Part shown: positions 34,415 to 42,358 of the stretch, in pieces
How the letters are laid out: each line of letters opens with the position of its first letter
Numbering within the stretch: position 1 is the first letter of the stretch
NCBI GenBank assembly: GCA_029247365.1
Contig: JAQWLJ010000038.1
Location: 25,872-89,871, forward strand
Reading direction: 5' to 3'
DNA: 64,000 nt
Source of the DNA: Acidimicrobiales bacterium
GTDB taxonomy: Bacteria > Actinomycetota > Acidimicrobiia > Acidimicrobiales > Aldehydirespiratoraceae
Made by a program: the position numbers and the translations under genes
The notes under the pieces: generated by a model
The model's input: only the letters and a program-made list of their open reading frames with translations
Told to the model about the DNA's origin: nothing
Databases searched by the model: none

Positions 34415-36913
34415 ATGAGCAACTCGGCCGATCCTCGCCTCCCACGCCTCGCCGTACCGTCCGCGTACCGCCTCGAACTCGTCCCTGATCTGGACATGTT
34501 CACGTTCACCGGGTCGGTTGAGATCGACGTCGAGATCGTTGCCCCCACCGACCATCTCGTAGTGAACGCAACCGAGCTCACGATCCATACGGCGACGATC
34601 ACTGCTGGCGGCAAAACGCATACAGCCGGCATTGATCTTGACATGGAGACCGAGCGGCTGACGCTCAGCGCCAGTTCCGAGTTGTCCGCCGGTCCGGCCA
34701 CGATTGCCATCACATTCGACGGCATCCTCAACGACCAACTCCGCGGCTTCTACCGGTCGAGCTACACCGACGAAACCGGAGCTGAGCATGTCATCGCTAC
34801 CACACAGTTCCAGTCGACCGACGCTCGCCGCTGCTTCCCGTGCTGGGACGAACCCGAGTACAAGGCGACGTTCGAAACCACCCTGATCGTCGACGCCGAC
34901 CATCTGGCTGTGTCAAATACCGCAGAGATTGAGCGCACACCCGAGCCCAACGGCCGGATGCGGGTTCGCTACGCACCCACCATGGTCATGAGCACCTACC
35001 TCGTGGCGTTCGTGGTTGGCCCGCTGGAAGCGACCGAGCCAATCGATGCCGACGGCGTTCCCGTCCGAGTGATCCACCGTCCGGGCCAGACCCATCTCAC
35101 GCTCTTCGCGCTCGATGTCGCCAAACACGCATTGCATTGGTTATCCGACTATTTCGCACTCCCGTATCCGTCCGACAAGGTCGACCTGATCGCGATACCC
35201 GACTTTGCGTTTGGGGCGATGGAGAACCTCGGTTGCGTGACCTTCCGTGAGGTCCTCCTGCTCGTCGACCCCGACGAGGTGAGCCAACCCGAACTCCAGG
35301 TCGTCGCCGACGTCATCAACCACGAGCTCGCCCACATGTGGTTCGGCGACCTCGTCACGATGCAGTGGTGGGAAGGCATCTGGCTCAACGAGGCCTTCGC
35401 CACATTCATGGAGATCAGCTGCAGCAATGCGTACCGGCCCGACTGGCGGGTCTGGGACAGTTTCGCCCGCTCCCGGGCTCGGGCCTTCGACGTTGACGCA
35501 CTCGCCTCGACTCGACCGATCGAGTACCCCGTCCTCACCGCCGAAGACGCAGAAGGCATGTTCGACCTCCTCACCTATGAGAAGGGCGCTGCTGTCGTCC
35601 GCATGCTTGAGCAGTACCTCGGCGAAGACATATTCCGAGACGGTGTGCGGCACTACATCGCGACCCACGCCTACAAGAACACCGAGACGACCGATCTGTG
35701 GGATTCACTGGAACTCGTCTCCGGTCAGCCGGTGCAGGCTCTCATGAACGCATGGATCTTCCAGGGTGGCCACCCCGTCGTGACCGCCACGCCAAGCCCA
35801 CATGGTCTTCGGCTCGAGCAACACCACTTCACGCTCGACCCATCGGTCGCTGACGACCGCACCTGGTCGATCCCGCTGGTGATCCGACACGTCGGCGGCA
35901 CCACGTCGGTGCTCATGGACCAGCGATCGATGCTGCTCACCGGCATTCAGGGCGCCCCGATCACTGTCAGCGAGGGTGCAAGCGGCTTCCTCCGCACCGC
36001 GATTACCACACATGCGCTTCCCGACCCGGCCGACCTCAGCCCTGCCGAGCGGCACAGCGTGATCGACGACGGCTGGGCGGCGTGCGTGGCGGGTTCGCTC
36101 ACCGCCGCTGAGTTTCTGACCCTGTGCCGCCACTTTGCCGGAGAAGAGGACCTCAACGTCTGGCAGGCGATGAGTACGGGGCTCCACGGGCTCGATCGGC
36201 TTGTCGACAATGACGCCCGCCCCTCACTCCAAGCGGCCGTGCGACAGCTCGCTGAGCCCGCGCTCGCTGCGGTCGGCAATGAACCCGGTGCCAACGACGA
36301 TGATCGAACACGAGAACTCCGTGCCACGCTCGTGCGCGTGCTGGGCACCGTGGGTGGCTCCCACAGCGTGATAGCGGCGGCCGCCGAGACACTCGATCAC
36401 GACGATGCCTCACTCGCCGCAGCAGCTCTCGCCGTCGTGAGTCACAACGGCAGCGAGAACGAGTACGACACGGTCCACGACCGGTGGCAGCGAGCGGACG
36501 ACCCCCAGAGCGAGGTCCGTAACCTGCGTGCGCTCACAAACTTTCCGTCCGTTAAGTTGATTGATCAGCTTCTCGCCGAGATCAGCGACGGGTCGGTCCG
36601 CACCCAGGACGCTCCATACGTGCTCGCCCGGGCCATGCACAACCGATTCGTCGACCGCTACGTCTGGGCCTATGTCCGCGACAACTGGGACGACCTCGAC
36701 AACCGTTTCCCGAGCAACTCGATCCCAAGGATGCTCTCGGGCATCACTGCACTCGACGAACCCGACCTGGTCGATGAGGTGGCGGACTTCCTCGCCGACC
36801 ATCCAACTCCACAGGCTGGCAAGCAGGTCGAACAGCACCTCGAGCGTCAAGCGATCAATGCTCGCCTCCGAAGCCGGGAGCACCAGCGGTTCAGCCGTTC
36901 GCTCCACAGCTGA
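34415..36913 (+). CDS. pepN: Aminopeptidase N (M1 family zinc metallopeptidase)
   Basis: 832 residues from the ATG at 34415, which gives a compact start; upstream in-frame sequence is not protein-like. Removes N-terminal amino acids from peptides. Seen: the exopeptidase motif GAMENLG near residue 268, the zinc motif HELAHMWFGD near 303 followed by WLNEAFA (HExxH with Glu 19 residues on), and the conserved Tyr region LTYEKGAAVVRMLE. The C-terminal half is the helical ERAP1-like domain. No signal peptide, so cytoplasmic. Confidence 0.96.
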   Translation: MSNSADPRLPRLAVPSAYRLELVPDLDMFTFTGSVEIDVEIVAPTDHLVVNATELTIHTATITAGGKTHTAGIDLDMETERLTLSASSELSAGPATIAITFDGILNDQLRGFYRSSYTDETGAEHVIATTQFQSTDARRCFPCWDEPEYKATFETTLIVDADHLAVSNTAEIERTPEPNGRMRVRYAPTMVMSTYLVAFVVGPLEATEPIDADGVPVRVIHRPGQTHLTLFALDVAKHALHWLSDYFALPYPSDKVDLIAIPDFAFGAMENLGCVTFREVLLLVDPDEVSQPELQVVADVINHELAHMWFGDLVTMQWWEGIWLNEAFATFMEISCSNAYRPDWRVWDSFARSRARAFDVDALASTRPIEYPVLTAEDAEGMFDLLTYEKGAAVVRMLEQYLGEDIFRDGVRHYIATHAYKNTETTDLWDSLELVSGQPVQALMNAWIFQGGHPVVTATPSPHGLRLEQHHFTLDPSVADDRTWSIPLVIRHVGGTTSVLMDQRSMLLTGIQGAPITVSEGASGFLRTAITTHALPDPADLSPAERHSVIDDGWAACVAGSLTAAEFLTLCRHFAGEEDLNVWQAMSTGLHGLDRLVDNDARPSLQAAVRQLAEPALAAVGNEPGANDDDRTRELRATLVRVLGTVGGSHSVIAAAAETLDHDDASLAAAALAVVSHNGSENEYDTVHDRWQRADDPQSEVRNLRALTNFPSVKLIDQLLAEISDGSVRTQDAPYVLARAMHNRFVDRYVWAYVRDNWDDLDNRFPSNSIPRMLSGITALDEPDLVDEVADFLADHPTPQAGKQVEQHLERQAINARLRSREHQRFSRSLHS

Positions 36914-36992
36914 CGCCTGACTCTTTTCGTTCCTCCGTATGTCGTAACGTCGAGGCCATGGCACCAGTCGGGCTCACGCCGATGGAGCAGAC

Positions 36993-38180
36993 GTGACCCC
37001 GACCCTTCCGTTCACCGGTCTTTCACCAGTCGACGTGTTCGCCGTAGAGGACACGGTCGCGCAGTTCACGTGGCGCGGACTGCCCGATGGTGCGCTGCGA
37101 CTTGCGGTGCACCACACGCGCGGAACCCAGATGATTGAGCTCGGCGAGGCCGACACCCCCGGAGCCGCCGATGTCGACGGTTTCGCGGCGGGCACCGCCA
37201 CGAACGTCGATGTCGACGTCGACGGGAGACCTATCGCTCGTTGTGTGGTCACCACCCTGCCTGCGCTTGACGGACCGCCGACCACCAAGATCGCAACAAT
37301 CAGCGACCTCCACCTCGGCGAGGAAGGGTTTGGGCTCATCCGCCGACTTCGCGAGCCGAAGAGCATCGAACCCTACGCGCTGCGCTGTGCCAAGGCGGCG
37401 GTGCGCGAGGCGCAGGCGTGGGGGGCTGAACTCCTCGTCATCAAGGGCGACATTACGGAACTTGGCATGCCTGCCGAGTGGGAACTCTTCGACAAGCTCC
37501 TGGCCGACATCCACATCCCGATTGCTGCGGTACCCGGGAACCACGACACGTTCGCCAAGCCCGGCTCGCTCGACGCCACCGAAGAGCTCCAGCGTCGCGG
37601 TCTGTTCCCCGAGCCGGTCCACACGATTGAGGTCAGCGGAGTGACCATCGTGATGGCCGACTCAACCGTCCCCGGCCACGGCTTCGGCCGGCTTGGAAGA
37701 TGGATTGAGCAACTCGTCGATGCAGTTAAGTACAACCAGCCAGCGCTCCTCTTCACCCACCACCACCTCGAAACCAGGACCTACCCATACTTCTGGCCCC
37801 TTGGGGTCCAGAAGTATGACGCCGCCGATCTGCTTCGGTCGTTGTTCCAGACCAACCCCAACCTGGTGATCTCAAGTGGACACACGCATCGCAACCGGGC
37901 CCGTCAGCACGCAACCGGCCTGATCACTGAAGTCTCAGCGACCAAGGACTATCCGGGTGTGTGGGCCGGCTACACGATCCACGCTTCGGGGGTCCGCCAG
38001 GTGGTGCGCCGCGTGGCCGAACCAACATGTGTTGCGTGGAACGATCGCACGCATGCGGTGGTGGGCGGTATCTGGGGCCGCTGGTCACCGGGTCGCATCG
38101 ACGACCGCTGCCGCAACCATGAGTGGACGCGCTCGTACGTCCCAGGGGCTGCGGCGGATCAGATCGTCAGTTCGAGTTGA
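36993..38180 (+). CDS. Calcineurin-like metallophosphoesterase
   Basis: 395 residues, GTG start. N-terminal ~90 residues form a beta-rich domain. The metallophosphoesterase core follows: ISDLHLGEEG, VIKGDITELG, VPGNHDTFAKP, FTHHHLETRT and SSGHTHRNRAR, supplying the full set of Asp, Asn and His metal ligands. The substrate could be a nucleotide or phosphodiester. No signal peptide. It is convergent with ribBA, with 3 bases between stops. Confidence 0.87.
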   Translation: MTPTLPFTGLSPVDVFAVEDTVAQFTWRGLPDGALRLAVHHTRGTQMIELGEADTPGAADVDGFAAGTATNVDVDVDGRPIARCVVTTLPALDGPPTTKIATISDLHLGEEGFGLIRRLREPKSIEPYALRCAKAAVREAQAWGAELLVIKGDITELGMPAEWELFDKLLADIHIPIAAVPGNHDTFAKPGSLDATEELQRRGLFPEPVHTIEVSGVTIVMADSTVPGHGFGRLGRWIEQLVDAVKYNQPALLFTHHHLETRTYPYFWPLGVQKYDAADLLRSLFQTNPNLVISSGHTHRNRARQHATGLITEVSATKDYPGVWAGYTIHASGVRQVVRRVAEPTCVAWNDRTHAVVGGIWGRWSPGRIDDRCRNHEWTRSYVPGAAADQIVSSS

Positions 38181-38183
38181 CGG

Positions 38184-39410
38184 TCAGCCGGCGTTGGGCT
38201 CGGCGTCGATCTGGTGCGACATCCGGTTCCGCTTAGTCTGGAGGTAGCGGAGGTTCTCGGGATTCGGCGGAATCTCGATCGGAACGCGTTCGACAATCTC
38301 GAGACCGTAACCGTCGAGACCGGTGAGCTTTGCCGGATTGTTGGTCATGATCCGCATCTGGGTCACGCCGAGGTCGGCGAGCATATTGGCGCCGACGCCG
38401 TACTCGCGGCTGTCGACAGGGAGGCCTTGCACCGCGTTGGCATCGACAGTGTCGAGCCCCTCGTCCTGGAGTGCGTACGCCCGCATCTTGTGGCCGATGC
38501 CAATGCCGCGGCCCTCGTGGCCGCGAAGATAGATCAGCACGCCACGGCCCTCTTCGGCGATCTTTTGCAGCGCAGTCTGGAGCTGCGGGCCACAGTCACA
38601 GCGGGTCGAATGAAGAACGTCGCCGGTGAGGCACTCACTGTGAACGCGCACAAGCGGTGGCTCACCACCCTCGACGTCGCCCATGACGTACGCAACGTGT
38701 TCCTCGCCATCGACCACCGAGCGGTAAGCGTGGGCCATGAACTCGCCAAAGGTCGTCGGGAGTCGGGCGGCCGCAAAGTGCTCGACAAGGATCTCCTTCT
38801 GACGGCGATGGCGCACCAGGTCGGCGATCGAGACAAGCTTGAGGCCATGCTCGCAGGCGAAGGCCTGCGAGGCGGCGAGGTCCATCATCTCGCCGGCGTC
38901 AGTGGCAAGATCGGCGACCACCCCGACCCGAGCGACGCCAGCGACGCTGCACAGGTCGACGACCGCTTCTGCGTGGCCGGCTCGCTTCAACACCCCGCCC
39001 AGCCGGGAGCGAAGGGGAAACACGTGTCCGGGCCGGGCAAACTCCTCTGGCCGAACATTGGGACGGGCGAGCGCTGCGATCGTGCGGGCCTGGTCGGCCG
39101 GGGAGGAACCGGTCGAGTTGCCCTCAATCAGATCGATCGACACCGTGAAGGCGCCGCGTCCAGTGGCTTCCTCTTCGTCGACCATCAGTTCGAGGCCGAG
39201 CACAGTTGCTCGTTCGACGGTCATCGGCACACCGACGAGACCGGTCGTTCGGCGGTTGAGCCACACGAGTCGTTCGGTGGTCATCGTCTCGGCCGCACCG
39301 GCCAGGGCACCGGTAGCACCCGGCGAATCGTCGTCGACGAGCACAACATAATCGCCTGCGGCAAGCGCCTCGGTGGCGGTCTCGATGTCAGTGAAGGGGG
39401 AATCGCTCAC
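38184..39410 (-). CDS. ribBA: RibBA-type protein: active-looking GTP cyclohydrolase II with degenerate DHBP synthase domain
   Basis: About 408 residues from the GTG at 39410. The C-terminal half is a complete GTP cyclohydrolase II: zinc cysteines in SECLTGDVLHSTRCDCG, RGHEGRGIGIGHKMRAYALQ, DSREYGVGANML. It opens GTP for riboflavin synthesis. The N-terminal half has the DHBP synthase fold (ARPGHVFPLR, AGGVL-like), but the metal-binding RENEGD loop reads DDDSPGATGAL, GHTEA reads GHAEA, and the late Glu of CEL is Asp in ADL. It may have lost the ribulose-phosphate reaction. It lies 40 bases after ribE. Confidence 0.9.
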   Translation of the reverse strand: MSDSPFTDIETATEALAAGDYVVLVDDDSPGATGALAGAAETMTTERLVWLNRRTTGLVGVPMTVERATVLGLELMVDEEEATGRGAFTVSIDLIEGNSTGSSPADQARTIAALARPNVRPEEFARPGHVFPLRSRLGGVLKRAGHAEAVVDLCSVAGVARVGVVADLATDAGEMMDLAASQAFACEHGLKLVSIADLVRHRRQKEILVEHFAAARLPTTFGEFMAHAYRSVVDGEEHVAYVMGDVEGGEPPLVRVHSECLTGDVLHSTRCDCGPQLQTALQKIAEEGRGVLIYLRGHEGRGIGIGHKMRAYALQDEGLDTVDANAVQGLPVDSREYGVGANMLADLGVTQMRIMTNNPAKLTGLDGYGLEIVERVPIEIPPNPENLRYLQTKRNRMSHQIDAEPNAG

Positions 39411-39450
39411 GAGAACCTCTCTGGTCCCTGTCGGCCGGCGGGATAGCTCG

Positions 39451-40047
39451 CTAGAGGGACGGGCGGACGAGTCGCTCGACGTACTTGGCCAGCACATCGG
39501 CTTCCAGGTTGACGGTATCGCCCACCTGGCGCTGACCCATCGCCGTCAAGGCGTGGGTGTGGGGGATGATCGCAATCGAGAAGGTTGTCGGAGTGATGTG
39601 GGCGACGGTCAGGCTGACGCCGTCGATGGCGATCGACCCCTTCTCAACGACATAAACGAGGAGTTCCGACGGAAGCGAGAACGTATAGAGATACGAGCCG
39701 TCGTCAAGTTCCTCAATTTTTTGGAGTTCACCGGTGCCGTCCACGTGGCCCTGCACCACGTGGCCGCCATAGCGACCGTTGGCGGCGAGCGGCCGTTCGA
39801 GGTTGACCGGATCACCGGGGCCGAGCGCACCAAGGTTCGTGCGGTCGAGTGTCTCAGGCACCGCATCCGCTGCCCACCAGTCGTCGCCCCACTTAACCAC
39901 GGTCAGACAACAGCCATTGACGGCGATTGACGCGCCCATTTCGACATCGCCCAGCACGACGGAAGCCCCGATTTCAACTCGGGCACCCTCCCCAACCGGC
40001 GTCACGGAACGAACGGTGCCAACTTCTTCGACCAGGCCAGTGAACAT
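39451..40047 (-). CDS. ribE: Riboflavin synthase alpha chain
   Basis: Dismutates two 6,7-dimethyl-8-ribityllumazines to riboflavin. 198 residues with the two expected lumazine-binding repeats: MFTGLVEEVGTV ... AVNGCCLTVVKW and then HVVQGHVDGTGEL ... AIDGVSLTVAHI. Followed by ribBA on the same strand. ribD and ribH are not in this cluster. No FMN riboswitch fold was seen in the 48 bases upstream, and it lies downstream of ribF and the translation operon. Confidence 0.95.
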   Translation of the reverse strand: MFTGLVEEVGTVRSVTPVGEGARVEIGASVVLGDVEMGASIAVNGCCLTVVKWGDDWWAADAVPETLDRTNLGALGPGDPVNLERPLAANGRYGGHVVQGHVDGTGELQKIEELDDGSYLYTFSLPSELLVYVVEKGSIAIDGVSLTVAHITPTTFSIAIIPHTHALTAMGQRQVGDTVNLEADVLAKYVERLVRPSL

Positions 40048-40095
40048 GGCAGCTCCTCAATTTCTAGAACATGTTCCAGTACTTTGACGCTCGGA

Positions 40096-41061
40096 TCAAC
40101 TGGCGGGCTTCCACTCAGATCCGGTTACTAACTTGCGAGCTTCGTCGACGTCGGCCTTGAGCTGCTTAATCAACTGATCAATGCCGTTGAACTTGCGCTC
40201 ACTTCGCAGGAACCCGACAAACGATACGCCAACCTGCTCCCCGTAGAGATCACCCTCAAAACCGATCAGATGCGCCTCGAGCAGCGACTGCTCGGCGTGC
40301 TCATAGAAGGTCGGACGACGGCCGATGTTGATCGCACAGGGATACACCTCGCCGTTCTCACGCCGACACCAGCCGGCGTAGACCGCATCAGCAGGCCAGG
40401 CCATTACCTTCGGGACCGGGATATTGGCCGTAGGGAAGCCAATCTGCGTCCCGCGCCTATCGCCGACCTCAACCACACCGCGCACCTCGAAAGGGCGGCC
40501 CAGCATCGCAGCCGCGCGACCGACGTCGCCTCCGGCCAGGGCTCGACGAATCTTGGTGGACGACACGGGTTCACGGGCTTCGTCGGAATGGCGGATCAAC
40601 TCAAGTGCGTGGACCTCGAAACCGGCATCTTCGCCGAATGCCGTGAGACCGTCGACGTTGCCGCTGCGTCCGGCGCCAAAGTGGAAGTCTTCTCCCACCA
40701 CGATTGCCTTGGCGTGCAATGAATCAACGAAGACTTCCTGCATGAACATTTCTGGTGATGTTGCGGCTCGCCCCTCGTCGAACGAGATGACGTAGGCGTA
40801 GTCGAGGCCCTGGGCCTCTAGGAGTTCGAGCTTCTGATCGAGCGTGGTGAGCAGCAGGGGCGCCGACTCGGGCCGCACAACGTGAGCTGGGTGGCCATTA
40901 AAGGTAACGGCCGCGGACGCGACACCGAGGCGGTCGGCGACGGAGCAGACTTGACGGAAGACCTCCTGATGACCGAGATGGACACCGTCGAAGACCCCGA
41001 TCGTCGACGCAACTGAAACATCGTCGGGGAGGCAGTCTTGACGGTCGCGAAGGAGTTCCAT
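40096..41061 (-). CDS. ribF: Bifunctional riboflavin kinase / FAD synthetase
   Basis: 321 residues. N-terminal FAD synthetase: GVFDGVHLGHQEVFRQV with the HxGH nucleotidyltransferase motif, and the later STKIRRALAGGDV. C-terminal riboflavin kinase: VGDRRGTQIGFPTANIPVP, NIGRRPTF, EAHLIGFEGDLYG. Converts riboflavin to FMN and FAD. Directly follows truB (12 bases), the usual rimP-to-ribF operon order, and precedes ribE. Confidence 0.95.
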   Translation of the reverse strand: MELLRDRQDCLPDDVSVASTIGVFDGVHLGHQEVFRQVCSVADRLGVASAAVTFNGHPAHVVRPESAPLLLTTLDQKLELLEAQGLDYAYVISFDEGRAATSPEMFMQEVFVDSLHAKAIVVGEDFHFGAGRSGNVDGLTAFGEDAGFEVHALELIRHSDEAREPVSSTKIRRALAGGDVGRAAAMLGRPFEVRGVVEVGDRRGTQIGFPTANIPVPKVMAWPADAVYAGWCRRENGEVYPCAINIGRRPTFYEHAEQSLLEAHLIGFEGDLYGEQVGVSFVGFLRSERKFNGIDQLIKQLKADVDEARKLVTGSEWKPAS

Positions 41062-41073
41062 GTCCTTAAAACG

Positions 41074-41955
41074 CTACCGGGAAATCACCACGGTCGGCTT
41101 GGCTCCGTGCTTGTGTGGTTCGTAGACCGCCAAGAGCTCACCCCAGTCGTCAAACACGGCCCACGGACCGCGGCCGGAGATCCCCAACTCCGTAAGCGGA
41201 AGCACGCGACCGTGCCCAACGGCGACAGCCTTGTCGTCTGCGACGATCGTCGCCTCGAGGTGCCCGACTGCTGCACCGATGGGCAGCAGCGTCGGGGTTT
41301 CGATGGCGCCCGCCTGATCGAGGCCGAAGCCTCCGACTGATGTCCGTCGCAGGGAACGCAGATGGGCGCCACCACCGAGCATTGTGCCTAGATCAGCAGC
41401 GAGCGACCGGATGTAGGTACCCGACGAACAGTCGACTTGGCACGCATACACCAGAGGTTCACCCTCGACGGGCTCGATGTCGAAGCGGCTGACGTGCACC
41501 GGCCGGGGCGGACGTTCGATCTCCTTGCCCTCGCGAGCTAACTCATGGAGCCGCTTCCCGTCGATCTTGATCGCCGACACCATCGGTGGGATCTGCATCA
41601 GGTTGCCAGTCAACTCGCCCGCAACGGCCGCCACCTGCCCGGCCGTGACTGACGTCATGTCATGGGTGGCCGTGATGTCGCCAGCGGCATCGAGCGTCGA
41701 CGTCTGAACCCCAAGCACGATCTCGCCGTCGTAGCTCTTCGGAAGCTCGGTCAGGAAGCGCAACAGTCGGGTGGCGCGGCCCACGCCCAGCACGAGTACG
41801 CCAGTGGCATCAGGATCAAGTGTGCCGGAATGACCAACCTTGCGCGTGCCGAGCACCCCGCGCGACTTCGCGACGACATCGTGACTGGTCCAGCCCGCCG
41901 GCTTGTCGATCACGACAACGCCATGCGGACCGGCGTTACTCGGCTGCTTCCCCAT
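41074..41955 (-). CDS. truB: tRNA pseudouridine(55) synthase
   Basis: 293 residues. Makes pseudouridine 55 in the T-loop of tRNAs. Seen: VVVIDKPAGWTSHDVVAK, the catalytic Asp in GHSGTLDPDATGVL, QIPPMVSAIKIDGKRLHELAREG, and VDCSSGTYIRSLAADLG. A C-terminal extension with WAVFDDWGELLAVYE resembles the PUA-like end. Its start overlaps the end of rbfA by 20 bases. Confidence 0.95.
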   Translation of the reverse strand: MGKQPSNAGPHGVVVIDKPAGWTSHDVVAKSRGVLGTRKVGHSGTLDPDATGVLVLGVGRATRLLRFLTELPKSYDGEIVLGVQTSTLDAAGDITATHDMTSVTAGQVAAVAGELTGNLMQIPPMVSAIKIDGKRLHELAREGKEIERPPRPVHVSRFDIEPVEGEPLVYACQVDCSSGTYIRSLAADLGTMLGGGAHLRSLRRTSVGGFGLDQAGAIETPTLLPIGAAVGHLEATIVADDKAVAVGHGRVLPLTELGISGRGPWAVFDDWGELLAVYEPHKHGAKPTVVISR

Positions 41956-42358
41956 CGTTGTCGTTCTCGAGGTCGGGAACGGGCGGCCGATCGGCTTCCT
42001 GCGTGAGCAGCTGTTCGATCCGCTCGGCTGACCGCAAGGTGATGTCGGGTCGAAACTCGAGTTCCGGCGCTCGCCGCAGCGACGTCTGCTGGCTCACTGC
42101 GTGACGCAGCGAGCCGCGGTATTCGTCGAACGCTTCGTCAATCTCAGGATCGTCGTCGCGGTCGAAGGTGGTGAAGTACACCACCGCCGTGTGGAGGTCA
42201 CGGTCGACTTCCACCCCGGTAAGCGACACGAGGTGGAGTCGCTCATCTTCGATCAGTTCCAGTTCGCTCGCGATGATGCGACGAATCAACTCACCAGCTT
42301 TCGCAGTGCGCGCTCCGACTTGTCCTCGGCTGTTATGTCGAGACCCTCGTCGCGCCAT
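41936..42358 (-). CDS. rbfA: 30S ribosome-binding factor
   Basis: 140 residues. Late 30S maturation factor needed for 16S rRNA processing. Single KH-like fold: RIIASELELIEDERLHLVSL, VEVDRDLHTAVVYFT, LRHAVSQQTSLRRAPELEF and the C-terminal RSAERIEQLL helix. An acidic tail follows, absent from short homologues. Its start is one base from the infB stop and its end overlaps truB. Confidence 0.93.
   Translation of the reverse strand: MARRGSRHNSRGQVGARTAKAGELIRRIIASELELIEDERLHLVSLTGVEVDRDLHTAVVYFTTFDRDDDPEIDEAFDEYRGSLRHAVSQQTSLRRAPELEFRPDITLRSAERIEQLLTQEADRPPVPDLENDNDGEAAE

Noticed and set aside
38214..39446. 410-codon plus-strand ORF opposite ribBA
   Set aside because: It mirrors ribBA in the complementary codon frame; no motif is recognisable.
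40048..40095. Possible FMN riboswitch upstream of ribE
   Set aside because: The gap is only 48 bases and lacks the conserved RFN element; no fold of that kind could be traced.
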